A stretch of 64,000 nucleotides of DNA from Enoplolaimus lenunculus (lineage: Eukaryota > Nematoda > Enoplea > Enoplida > Thoracostomopsidae): the NCBI GenBank assembly GCA_030248215.1, contig JASANG010002391.1:62001-126000 (forward strand), read 5' to 3'. Within the stretch, counting starts at the first letter, position 1, and the number at the start of each line of letters is the position of its first letter. The position numbers and the translations under genes are program-made. Under the pieces are notes generated by a model, which was not told where the DNA came from, did not search any database, and was given only the letters and a program-made list of their open reading frames with translations. Shown here one piece after another: positions 49,564 through 61,300 of this stretch.

Positions 49564-49762
49564 TCCTTTAACCGATACCAGTCGTTGTTACGAGCAGTTC
49601 AGAACACGACTCACAATATTATGCTTCGTTAGATAGGCAGTATTGACTTGTGTAATAAAATTATAGACTGAATATTTTTGCTTACTCTAATAAAAGGAGG
49701 TGCAGGCACGGGCGTAAACCTGGAATATATAAACCGTGGTGGTTACGTTCTGTCAAAACTTC

Positions 49763-49961
49763 GGCCCATGTATAGAACAGGGCCGGATCGTTTTCCGGAC
49801 GGGCTATAATAGAGTCAGTTTAAGCTTTAGACTTTTTTGCAAAGGCTTTGGTTTAGGCTTAGGCTTAGGAATAGGCTCATCCATACGTTTAGGCTTAGGT
49901 TTAGGCTTAGGCTTAGGAATATGATTATACTACTGTTCCGGCCCTGTTCTATACATGGGCC
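49763..49961. mobile_element. Family A MITE, copy A5 (GGGCCGG subtype)
   Basis: The ends 'ggcccatgtatagaacaggg' and 'ccctgttctatacatgggcc' are perfect inverses over 20 bp. The interior has 'aggcttaggcttagg' runs. It shares the GGGCCGG subtype with A6 at 62418-62614. Confidence 0.85.
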
Positions 49962-50296
49962 AAAACTTCGAAAGGCGTTGCTTATGTCGCTGTTGCATAC
50001 TGAAGTCGTGTCTGAAAATTCCTGTAAAAATCTTTTAAATATGGAATGTTTGAGGCCCGTGAAACTACATCAATGTTACCCTCTTGGGTGCCGGGTTGTT
50101 GAGACCGGCTTTAGTAGAAAATTTTGAGTCTTTGTCGAATTTGTAATAACGTTTGGCCTTAGGCTTGGAATTCCTGGCTGGGGATTAGAGACTATGAAGC
50201 TTAGGCCCTGGCTTATTACGTTTGGATTTAGGCTTAGCAAAAGGTTTATGGTTAGGTTTAGGTTTAGGGTTAAGTTTGCGTTTACGTTTCGGCTTA

Positions 50297-52315
50297 CAGT
50301 GCAAAAAATGGTGAGTCAAATTGACTTCCTCCGAAATAGGCTCTACGGGACTACACAAACTGAGTCAAAATTCGACTCCGCCAGAGTCAAACATGCGATT
50401 TAGTGAGTCAAATTTGATTCTATTGGAGTCGAATTTGGCTCAGTTTGTGTAGTCCCGTAGAGCCTATTTCGGAGAGAGTTAATTTGACTCACCATTTTTG
50501 CAGTGTATGCTTTAGTAGACAGGCGCCTATAATTTACAAGGGCCTTCATAATTAAAGCTTATGACTTTTAAGATTAAATTACTATCTTTAAACTAAACAA
50601 ACTTTGATTTGGGAAATTTTCAAATATTCTTTTTACATATAAAATTGGTTTATTAAAAAACGACAACACAAATTATAAAACGGTACTAATATTTGCTGGT
50701 AATCTCAAAAATCAATGGTACTTGTGTCACCAGGTAGCGATAGGTTTACTAAAAAACACATCTACGCCGAAAACTGGCAATTTTCAACAAACTTATACAC
50801 TGCAAAAAATGGTGAGTCAAATTGACTCACTTCGAAATAGGCTTTACGGGACTACACAAATTGAGTCAAAATTCGTCTCCGCAAGAGTCAAATTCGATTC
50901 ACTGAATCACACGTTTGACTCTGGCGGAGTCGAATTTGACTCAGTTTGTGTAGTCCCGTAGAGCCTGTTTCGGAGAGAGTCAATTTGACTCACCGATTTT
51001 TTTGCAGTGTACGCTTCGTAATATGTAGGTATTTGTCCTAAATTTCAAAGGACATAAATTTTGTGCGGTACAGATTTGAGAATACCAGAAAAGCAGGCTA
51101 TATTTGCCAAATAACAAATTACAGAGTAATTCAAAGCAAAATGATAAACGCAAAAATGTTCAAACCAGAAAATTGTGAGCCACAATTAATTGTATAAAAA
51201 CAGTGGATTATGTTACCATACACTGCAAAAAATGGTGAGTCAAATTGACTATCTCTGAAATAGGCTTTTCCGGACTACACAAACTGAGTCGAATTCGACT
51301 CCGCCAGAGTCAAATTCAGGTCAATGAGCGATTCGGGTGAATCGAATTTGACTCAGTTTGTGTAGTCCGGAAAAGCATATTTCAGAGAGAGTCTGCAATT
51401 TGACTCACGATTTTTTGCAGTGTAGACGAACTTGACATATTAAGAATTTTAATGCAAATTAGGTTATTTTATTAATTTCGATAAGCTGAGTGGAACCCTT
51501 AATAAAATTTTCAGAGTCACAAGCCGTTTGGTTCAAAAGTTATAATTTCAGAACTCAAAAAGTAACTCTCACCCACCGGAAAAGCTTACGGATTCGACAT
51601 TTAGAAGATGCTATTATTCAGTTTTATCTGGTTAAGCTCTAAGCCTTAATCGTCGCATTTGGTCCACAAACAGTTACAAAGACAAACAAAATCTTTACGG
51701 GACTACACAAATTGAGTCAAATTTGACTCCACCAGAGTTAAAAGTGCGACTCAGTGAGTCGAATTTGACTCCGGTGGAGTCAAGTTGGACTCAATTTGTG
51801 TAGTCCCGTGGAGACTATTTCGGAGAGAGTCAATTTGAATCACCATTTTCTACAGTGTACTACCAATCGGTATATACGACAAACGGTTTTGGTAACATGT
51901 AAAATGTGAAACAGATGTATGCGATTTTTAATATGATATACTTGTTTTATCGAATTTCAATTTGTGGTATAAAATTTTCATGAAATATTTACTTTTAGAA
52001 AAAATATGAAAAGATATAATTTTAGAAAATTAAACTTTTGAGTTTCACCTGTGCACTGTTTTTGGTGTAAAAATTTGTGGGTTGAGTCTGGTCAAGGTAA
52101 ATATTCACTGTAAAAAATGATCAGTCAAATTGACTCTCTCCGAAATAGGCTCTACGGGACTGCACAAACTGAGTTAAATTCGACTCCGCCAGAATCAAAT
52201 TCGACTCACTTAGTTACACGTTTGACTTTGGCAGAGTCGAATTTGACTCAGTGTGTGTTGTCCCGTAGGGCCTATTTCGGAGGGATTCAATTTGACTCAC
52301 CATTGTTTTGCAGTG
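50297..52315. mobile_element. Cluster of five family B hairpin MITEs
   Basis: Copies lie at 50297-50505, 50798-51009, 51221-51422, about 51691-51857 (left end truncated) and 52106-52315. Each has 'cactgcaaaaaatggtgag' type ends and arms such as 'tacgggactacacaaa' mirrored by 'tttgtgtagtcccgta'. Starts are 415-501 bp apart. The spacers are unrelated to each other, so this is not a simple tandem duplication. TA flanks several copies, consistent with a TA target site. The last copy begins 44 bp downstream of the integrin-like stop codon. Confidence 0.85.
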
Positions 52316-52358
52316 TTGTATATAATAAAATTAAGAGATCAAATTAAAACAGTGAGGT

Positions 52359-55300
52359 TCATAGTTGCAAAGTTGATGATAGCAAATTCGACTGAATACA
52401 AGCGATGGCAAAAAAGATCAGTGTTGACAGCAGCGAGCAAAACGACCATCTGGCAAAACTGGCAGCTCCACTTTCAGGTTCTGGTTCAGGTTCGTCTTTC
52501 TGAAATGATAAAGTGAAAAATGTTTGGGACCACATTTTAAGGAGTGTAGCCATGCATTTCATTTCTCAACGATATAACCGGATCAAGAAATTTTTAGCCT
52601 CTTAGGGTTAGGTTACTGTAAGCCCACCTGAAAGGGCTTTTTTGTTGAATCTCTGGAAATTCCGGTGACGGATGGGTATATCCTCATGTTCCACCCTTTA
52701 TATACGTTCCGGTACGTCTTCAATTATATACCAGTCGTAGTCATTATGTAATATTTTGGGTAGCAGATATCAGTAAGACGGGGCCGTGAGAATAATTGTT
52801 TCTGAGCGTCATAGTGTTTAGCAAGTGTAATAGTCCGAACATAGTTTCTGCGATCCTGTTTTGTGTCTATAGTCAAATATGCGGACATTTTTTGCGCAAG
52901 TCCAACGAATGGGTAACTTGTGACCGGCAAGTGTTGATTGAAAAGCGAGCGAAATTAGCGGGAATCCATAATGCATTTTTCCTATTAAATGCTTTTAATT
53001 CAAATACAAAACTTTTAGAAACACGTCGGCGTTTAGGGATGTCAACGATACCCTCTTATTTTTCGGGGGGTGGGGGTCGACTACCACCCAGACACAACAG
53101 TGCCCGCCTGCCTGGGCTTTAGGAAAAATGCTACATTACTTACCGAATCACCATTGCAACCGGGATCATCTTCTTTACAGCTGCAATCGTCACCTGTGAA
53201 ACCAGGTTCGCATATGCATTCGCCACATTTGCACGCACCATTTCCTAAAAACAAAACAATTTTCACTAAAAATTATTTTATAGATTGAAATCGAACTAAC
53301 GTTTTAATCGATTTTGTAAAAAAATAATTTTAATTTAGAATTGAAATAAGTTTTTTGCTGCGCAAAATACGTATGTGAGGCGTTCCAGCTTTACTAATAA
53401 AGATAATGAGAGTTTGTTAAAAACAGCGAATTTTCAATTGTAATAATAAATAATTACAATTTGAATTGAATGCATTGTATACCGTTTCGAAACGAGGTAT
53501 AACTTTCTATTTTGATATATTTTGTAAAATACCCAAATTGTTCATTTATCGCAGCCGAAGTTTTTGTAGAAAAATACATCGCATTGTTTATTAGCAAAAT
53601 AGGTACAAGTGATTAATACGGTAAAACGACCACGGCCTGTATATACACGATGATGGGTGCCATGGATGTAGCCGCAATAACCGTCCAGCAAGGCATCATT
53701 TTATACGAAAAAATTATCACGACCGCTACGACCCGGAAGATTTTTCAAAACAATGTTTGCAAAAACACTATTTTCTCGTTTCGTCAGAAATTTCGGAGGG
53801 TATATATTTCGTCTATCCCATCACACGTTTACTCTGTTGCTAGTTGAAGTATACTTTGTCTTGCCTCAACATTTTATTTGCTTCGACTGATACTTTGGCC
53901 TATGTACAGATCAGGGGCGGAACGTTTTTCTGTGGGACTATAAGAGTAAAACTTAAGCTTTAGACTATTTTTTTTGCTTGGCGTAGGCTTAGGCTTAGGA
54001 ATATGCTCATTCTTGCGCTTAGAATTAGGCTTAGGCTTAGGAATAAACTCATTCTTACGCTTAGGCTTAGGCTTAGGCTTAGGCTTAGGCTTAGGCTTAG
54101 GTATATGCTTATAATACTGTTCCGCCCCTGTTCTTCACACTGGCCGATACTTTACCACGTATCTCCTATATATTCTCTTAAACTACAAAATATGGACCAA
54201 TTAAAATTTTGTTTCGCTTTCGGTAATGTATTGGATGATATTGGTGAATTTTGGCAACGAGCCAGGAATAATCTCCTGGTCGTAGAAGCCATACTTGAAA
54301 CGTATCAGGCAGAACTTGGGTACAAGACATCCGAAGCTACACCGTTCACTAACCGCTGTCAGAGAAACGTTGCTTTTGCTAAAAACCTGCCGGAACCGGA
54401 TACGGGACCGGCTTTTGCTAAAAACCTGCCGGAACCGGATACGGGACCGGCTTTTGCTAAAAACCTGCCGGAACCGGATACGGGACCGGCTTTTGCTAAA
54501 AACCTGCCGGAACCGGATACGGGACCGGCTTTTGCTAAAAACCTGCCGGAACCGGATACGGGACCGGCTTTTGCTAAAAACCTGCCGGAACCGGATATGT
54601 GACCGGAAAAAAATTCAAATTAAAACAAATCGAACACTTACCTGCACATAAAATTCCACCAGGGGTCGGACAGGAAGCGTCGTCACATTCGCAGTATTGA
54701 CCCGTGTACTAAAATCGACTAAATATTTGTTTACTCTCGCAGAATTGATCCTATGTATTGCTGACGGCATTAACAGTAGTAGAAGCATATTCCTAAGCCC
54801 AATCCTCAATGAATATTATTAAGCGTACAAGTTAGCCTAGGCTAAGACTACGCAAAACATTAGTCGAAAGCTAATCGTATGCTTCATTTCAGTGCCGTGG
54901 AAATTTGGTCCGACCCTCGGCAGGTATACAAGAGCGCGAGCCAGGCAGCCTCAGGCTAGACCTGTATATTTTAATGCACTATATTCTACTTATACACGCC
55001 ATTGACATTGATGAATATTGTGGATTGTAACGATGGTACCCTGTCGTTATACTCCTGTTGACGCCATTGGGTATTCGGGTCAGACACACTGAACCTTAAA
55101 GTAGCCAAATCACAGGCTAACAAAATTAAACCTAAGATTTCAGTTACGCCCTTCTCGTATGCAGATTTTCCCCAATGGGGAAGATGCGTTTACCATCACC
55201 ACTCAGCTATAGACGCTTGACGCTCGAACTCGCCGTGACCAGACTGTTTTACGTCTTTTGGCGACATTGTACTAACCAGCCCATCTTGTGTTTGCCCAAA

Positions 55301-58300
55301 AATGGTCGTATATATTTCAAAAATTTTTACAGATTTGAGCTTTTCATAAATCCTTTAATTATGTCACATTGCCATGGACAAATAGCTAATTTGGCACTAC
55401 CAGCACCAGCGATTGAGGCCGGCGCCAAATCATTTATTTGACTAACTCGTTAGCTTGTTGTCTAATTGCAAAAAATTTAACACCATTGCACTCAGGTCCG
55501 CAAGCTGCGTTGAATGGTATATAATTTGTACAACTTTTTTGACAAGAAAATTTTTTGGGTGCAACGAAGGCGGTGGACCTTTGGGACCTTTAAACAATTG
55601 AAATTTAGCAAAAATTCAAATCTGAGCGCAAAATAATCAGAGGAGATCATGAGAAGCTCAAATATGCAAAAAATTTTCAAAATCCAATCAAAACTCACCA
55701 AATGATCATTGCATTTACATCTACCGCAAACACATTTGCCACGGCCAGTGCAAACATCGGCATCTTCATCTCTGGAAAATAAACAAAAATTAAATATAAA
55801 AACAATAAAACATTATTAATATTGTGTAGGACATTCCAGACGAGCATTCAATGAAAATCTTGTACCCTCAAACCACCATTACCCAGTCTTTTTTTGGTTC
55901 CGAATTCAGATTAAAAATTGTTCAATTTTACTAATTTTACGTCGCAAACACTGAAAATTTACCTGTTTAAATAGAACATTTTTAATCATAGTAAAATAAT
56001 GATTTCTCATGAAAAATCGTAAAAAACTTTTAAATTTGAATTTTTCATCAACCTCGTGTGTTTTTTTCATTTATTTATCTCTAAAACAGGTACGTTGTAA
56101 GTAAAGTAGAGTTTAAAAAATGTTAATTGTGCCCTTAAGGCTGTCCCGGTTTGTGGTGGGTCTGTAAAACTGTAGGCTTACATTGTAGACTACATTTTCG
56201 TTGCTTAGGCATAGGCTTAGGCTTGCGCTCAGGCTTAGGAATTCGGTTTTGCAACGGTTAGGCTTAGGCTTAGGAATACGCGTAATCTATACTGTTACGG
56301 CCCTAAAAGCAATATTGGCCGTGCCGTTTATCAACGGGTATACTCACGTCAAAATTTTACCCAAAACCTTTTCTTTCACAAACTCCGCCTTACTCAACAC
56401 ACATTCCCATCAGTTCTTCAGGTGACATCCCTGTAGGCAAATTGCATTCACAATGCTCGCCTGCAAATCCTGCATTGCATCGACATTCACCACAAACCAG
56501 TGTTCCACGCAGTTTGCAGTGACGTGAGTTGGTTTCCTATATTAGAATTTACAATTTGAGACGAGTCCAATAACGTTTTTCAGCGGAGTCGGCGAAAGCT
56601 TAAGCTATTTAGACTACTTTTTCTGTTATTCTATATACACTTAGGTCTGCGCTTTACGCGAAAAATTTTCAGTTTACTATTTTTAAGCGAAACATTTTCA
56701 GTTTACTATCTTTAAGCGAAACATTTTCAGTTTACTATCTTTAAGCGAAAAATTTTCAGTTTACTATCTTTAAGCGAAAAATTTTCAGTTTACTATCTTT
56801 AAGCGAAAAATTTTCAGTTTACTATCTTTAAGCGAAACATTTTCAGTTTACTATCTTTAAGCGAAACATTTTCAGTTTACTATCTTTAAGCGAAACATTT
56901 TCAGTTTACTATCTTTAAGCGAAAAATTTTCAGTTTACTTCTTTAGCGTTTTCTTCTTCTTTGCGAACTTTTCGTTTCTATCTTTAGCGAAAATTTTCGT
57001 TTACTATCTTTAAGCGAAATTTTCAGTTTACTATCTTTAAGCGAAACATTTTCAGTTTACTATCTTTAAGCGAAAAATTTACAGTTTACTATCTTTAAGC
57101 GAAAAATTTTCAGTTTACTATCTTTAAGCGAAACATTTTCAGTTTACTATCTTTAAGCGAAACATTTTCAGTTTACTATCTTTAAGCGAAACATTTTCAG
57201 TTTACTATCTTTAAGCGAAACATTTTCAGTTTACTATCTTTAAGCGAAAAATTTTCAGTTTACTATCTTTAGCGAAATTTCCTTTTTTCAGCGAAACATT
57301 TTCAGTTTACTATCTTTAAGCGAAACATTTTATATTCAGTTTACTATCTTTAAGCGAAAAATTTTCAGTTTACTATCTTTAAGCGAAAAATTTTCAGTTT
57401 ACTATCTTTAAGCGAAACATTTTCAGTTTACTATCTTTAAGCGAAAAATTTTCAGTAAAAATTTTCAGTTTGCTATCTTTAAGCGAAAAATTTTCAGTTT
57501 ACTATCTTTAAGCGAAACATTTTCAGTTTACTATCTTTAAGCGAAACATTTTCAGTTTACTATCTTTAAGCGAAAAATTTTCAGTTTACTATCTTTAAGC
57601 GAAAAATTTTCAGTTTACTATCTTTAAGCGAAAAATTTTCAGTTTACTATCTTTAAGCGAAACATTTTCAGTTTACTATCTTTAAGCGAAACATTTTCAG
57701 TTTACTATCTTTAAGCGAAACATTTTCAGTTTACTATCTTTAAGCGAAAAATTTTCAGTTTACTATTTTTGAACGAAAAATTTTCAGTTTACTATCTTTA
57801 AGCGAAACATTTTCAGTTTACTATCTTTAAGCGAAACATTTTCAGTTTACTATCTTTAAGCGAAACATTTTCAGTTTACTATCTTTAAGCGAAACATTTT
57901 CAGTTTACTATCTTTAAGCGAAACATTTTCAGTTTACTATCTTTAAGCGAAAAATTTTCAGTTTACTATTTTTAAACGAAAAATTTTCAGTTTACTATCT
58001 TTAAGCGAAACATTTTCAGTTTACTATCTTTAAGCGAAAAATTTTCAGTTTACTATCTTTAAGCGAAAAATTTTCAGTTTACTATCTTTAAGCGAAAAAT
58101 TTTCAGTTTACTATTTTTGAACGAAAAATTTTCAGTTTACTATCTTTAAGCGAAACATTTTCAGTTTACTATCTTTAAGCGAAAAATTTTCAGTTTACTA
58201 TCTTTAAGCGAAAAATTTTCAGTTTACTATCTTTAAGCGAAAAATTTTCAGTTTACTATCTTTAAGCGAAAAATTTTCAGTTTACTATCTTTAAGCGAAA

Positions 58301-61300
58301 AATTTTCAGTTTACCCAATGAGGCTTATGGTTATGGTTAGGCATAGACTTAATTATATATGCTTGTCTTTACATTGAGTCTTTAGGCTTGCAAACAACCT
58401 TAAGAATATGTTTATATACCATTGTTACGCCCCTCACATTGACCATCGACGCTGGTGCACACCTGGAAATTTTTTTTCTGCAGGGTTACCGGGCTTAAAT
58501 TTTGTAGGATAAACGGCTTTATTACGATACAGGTACCAAGAGCTAAAGCTATGCATATGGAACGGTCCTTTTTTCAATCCGACAGAAGAACGATAAAAAT
58601 ACTTGTTTATGTTGTGATTGAAAACAGTAAAATTTCGAAACCAAAAGTATTCACCAATGAAAAAATGGCCAATGTAAAGAACAGTCGCGGAACAGTATTT
58701 AATAAGCATATTCCTAAGCTTAAGCCTAAGCCTAAGCCTAAGCGTAAGCCTAAGCCTAAGCTAAGCTTAAGAATGAGCATATTTCTGAGCTTAAGCCTAA
58801 GCCTAATCCTAAGCGTAAGAATGAGCATATTTCTAAGCCCACGCCTAAGCCTAAGCCTAAGCGTAAAAATGAGCATATTTCTAACCCCACGCCTAGGCCT
58901 AAGCCAGGCTAAAAATTAGTCTAAAGCTTAATCTTACTCTATTCTAATCCCACAGAAAAACGTTCCGCCCCTGATCTTTACATGGGCCGAAAAAATAATA
59001 AGACGCTGTAAAATGAATAAAGCTACTGGCACATTTAACGGAGACAATCAAGGTCTACGCCCCCAACAAGAACCAAAATCAACGCTTCATTATCGCGTGG
59101 CTTCCTTGCCAGAATATACATATCTCCCACTGATCAGCGTTGGATGCCAGAGTTTTAAATATTCGCGAACGATAAGCCAAACGCAATTTTAGTGCTAAAC
59201 TTTTAACTACAAAATCTTGATTTTGATCTCTGTTGGGCGGTATTGGCCAAGCTAAGCCCGCCCTTGGATCTGCCATTGCAGCTGATAACAATATACCAGG
59301 GTTCTAGATTTTGCCGGAAGCGGAATCGCAATCGGAATTAAAATTTTGTGTCGGAAGCGGAATCGGAATCGGAATCGGAAACAAGATTTAGTAACTCTAT
59401 TAAAAAGTAAAAGGTGTATGACTTTTAACTTTTATTGCAGTATGCCTGTTCACAGTTTCAGTAAAAATTGTTTATACGTATAGCTGACGAAATACGCGTA
59501 ACAACTCGGAATATTTACTAAGAAAAAAACCGACAGAATAATAGCAAATGAACGAAAAAAAAACGAAACAAACAAAATCTAAGTTCAATCATCTTAAAAA
59601 CTCATAATCGAAAAATCAGAATTCCGGCATCGGAACAGCAGTCCGCCGGAATCGGAATCGGAAGTCAAATTTTGCCGGAATTTTAGCCGAAATCGGAATC
59701 GGAAGTCAAATTTTGCCGGAAGTTTAGCCGGAATCTGAATTCCGATGGAACCCTGCAAGATACCATAAATGTGAACTAACCTGATTGCTAAGCTTTTCAC
59801 ACGGGCATCCGCACAGTGGATAAACGTACAATCCGACCGGTTCACGAACCCCGCTGACTCCAAGGCTGATCACTCCGCTTCCTTGTTCGCACATTTGTTC
59901 TTCGATTTGCACTGAAATTTTGAACATTACTAACGCTCCACCTACGACATCCGAACATTTATTCGACGATTCCCATTTCCTGAAACAAAAATAAATAAAC
60001 TGCTGCGCGAAGGATTGAAACGATTATACGACTTTAATTGTAATACGTTCTTTTCTACATAAAATGTACCCAGTTGCATTCACCTTGTCAACAGTGAGAT
60101 TGTCTGCTTTGAAAATTGTTTTCTACACAGAATGTACCCAGATGCGTACTCTTGTCGATTATTAATAGTCATCGTGCTTTAATTCACTGACCAAAACGTA
60201 GTCGTAAAATATCTTACCCGTTGCCGCAATTTACACTGATTCTAAGATTCCAATGCTTCATTGGGCTGTTCCCACGACGCAGGATGACGTCACCAGGTTG
60301 AGCAACATGTTTGTATTCTAGCGTGAACGATTCTTCTGTGCCTGAAATTTTTAATTGAAACATTTCTACTAAAAATCTGGTCAAAATGTTTAGCGTTACA
60401 CTGCAAAAAATGGTGAGTCAAATTGATTGTCTCCGAAATAGGCTACACGGTACTATATACACAAACTGAGTCAAATTCGCCTTCGCCTGAGTCTAATTCG
60501 ACTCCGCCTGAGTCAAATTCGTCTCACTGATTCGCACGTTTGACTCTGGTGGAGTCTGACTCAGTCTGTGTAGTACCGTAGAGCCTATTTCGGAGAGACT
60601 CAATTTGACTCACCATTTTTTACAGTGTAATTACATTATTAAACGCAGCAAAAGTACTAAAATCCACGTCATCGTTAGTCATCATAATTCTCTGAAATTT
60701 TTTCCCACGACACATGACCCCCGTTTTGACCAATTTCCAACTCTGTTCAACACAGCGTTCAGTCACCTGGTTTCGCTTTAATTTCAATATTTTGTGGTGC
60801 AACGCGTGTAACTTCTCGTCTTCGTGGATTCATTTGGCCGATCGGTAAATTCTGAAACACTTAATAATACACAACGAATCAGCTTATAAGCATAAATATA
60901 ATTCAAAGCTTTAGACTCTAATATCTAAATGCAAGTCTAATTTTAAGCTAAACTCTCGAAACTTCGCAATAGGTTTAGACTTAAATTAACAAATAGCGTC
61001 TTTATCAATTGGTGGGCAGTTACTTGTTGACAGCCCTTGCAATGCCAGGAACGGTTGGCTAAAAAATTTCAGGAGGGGCATACAAAAGTTTAAATCACTT
61101 GCAAGCAATGTAGCATGCTTGAATAGTTTTCTCGTACGGTAAAGTAGATGGTGTTCCCCTCTGGCTATAAGCACCAGCGGATCCAGAGGCGGGCAAGGCG
61201 GGACGCACGCCCCCCGTCAGAAGTTTATGTAGTAAAATTAAATTTACAACTTTACCCCTCAGAAATTTTTTAGTAAAAATACAATTTGGAACCTCAGAAA

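Larger units (their letters stand above)
43861..52358. other. Long gene-free region dominated by short transposons
   Basis: No exon was supported across 8.5 kb. The region holds family A', C, E, H, B, D and A elements, a C-rich tract (47602-47845) and a cluster of five family B hairpins at its right end. RNASEH2A and the integrin-like gene converge on it, so it must contain both 3' UTRs. The frame at 45501-45746 (-) begins like a signal peptide but has no other support. Confidence 0.6.

Noticed and set aside
53936-54120. Chromosome end or telomere
   Set aside because: TTAGGC runs are short, interrupted and bounded by element ends on both sides, so they are interstitial.
54003-54651. Two overlapping repetitive plus-strand frames
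   Set aside because: They translate the TTAGGC array of element A3 and the 39-bp minisatellite inside an intron of the minus-strand gene.
56651-58315. CRISPR-like array (regular 29-bp period)
   Set aside because: Units are contiguous with no unique spacers and lie in a eukaryotic intron; it is a satellite.
58455-58919. 154-codon frame rich in Lys-Pro and Leu-Ser repeats
   Set aside because: It is translated from the hexamer runs of element A4.
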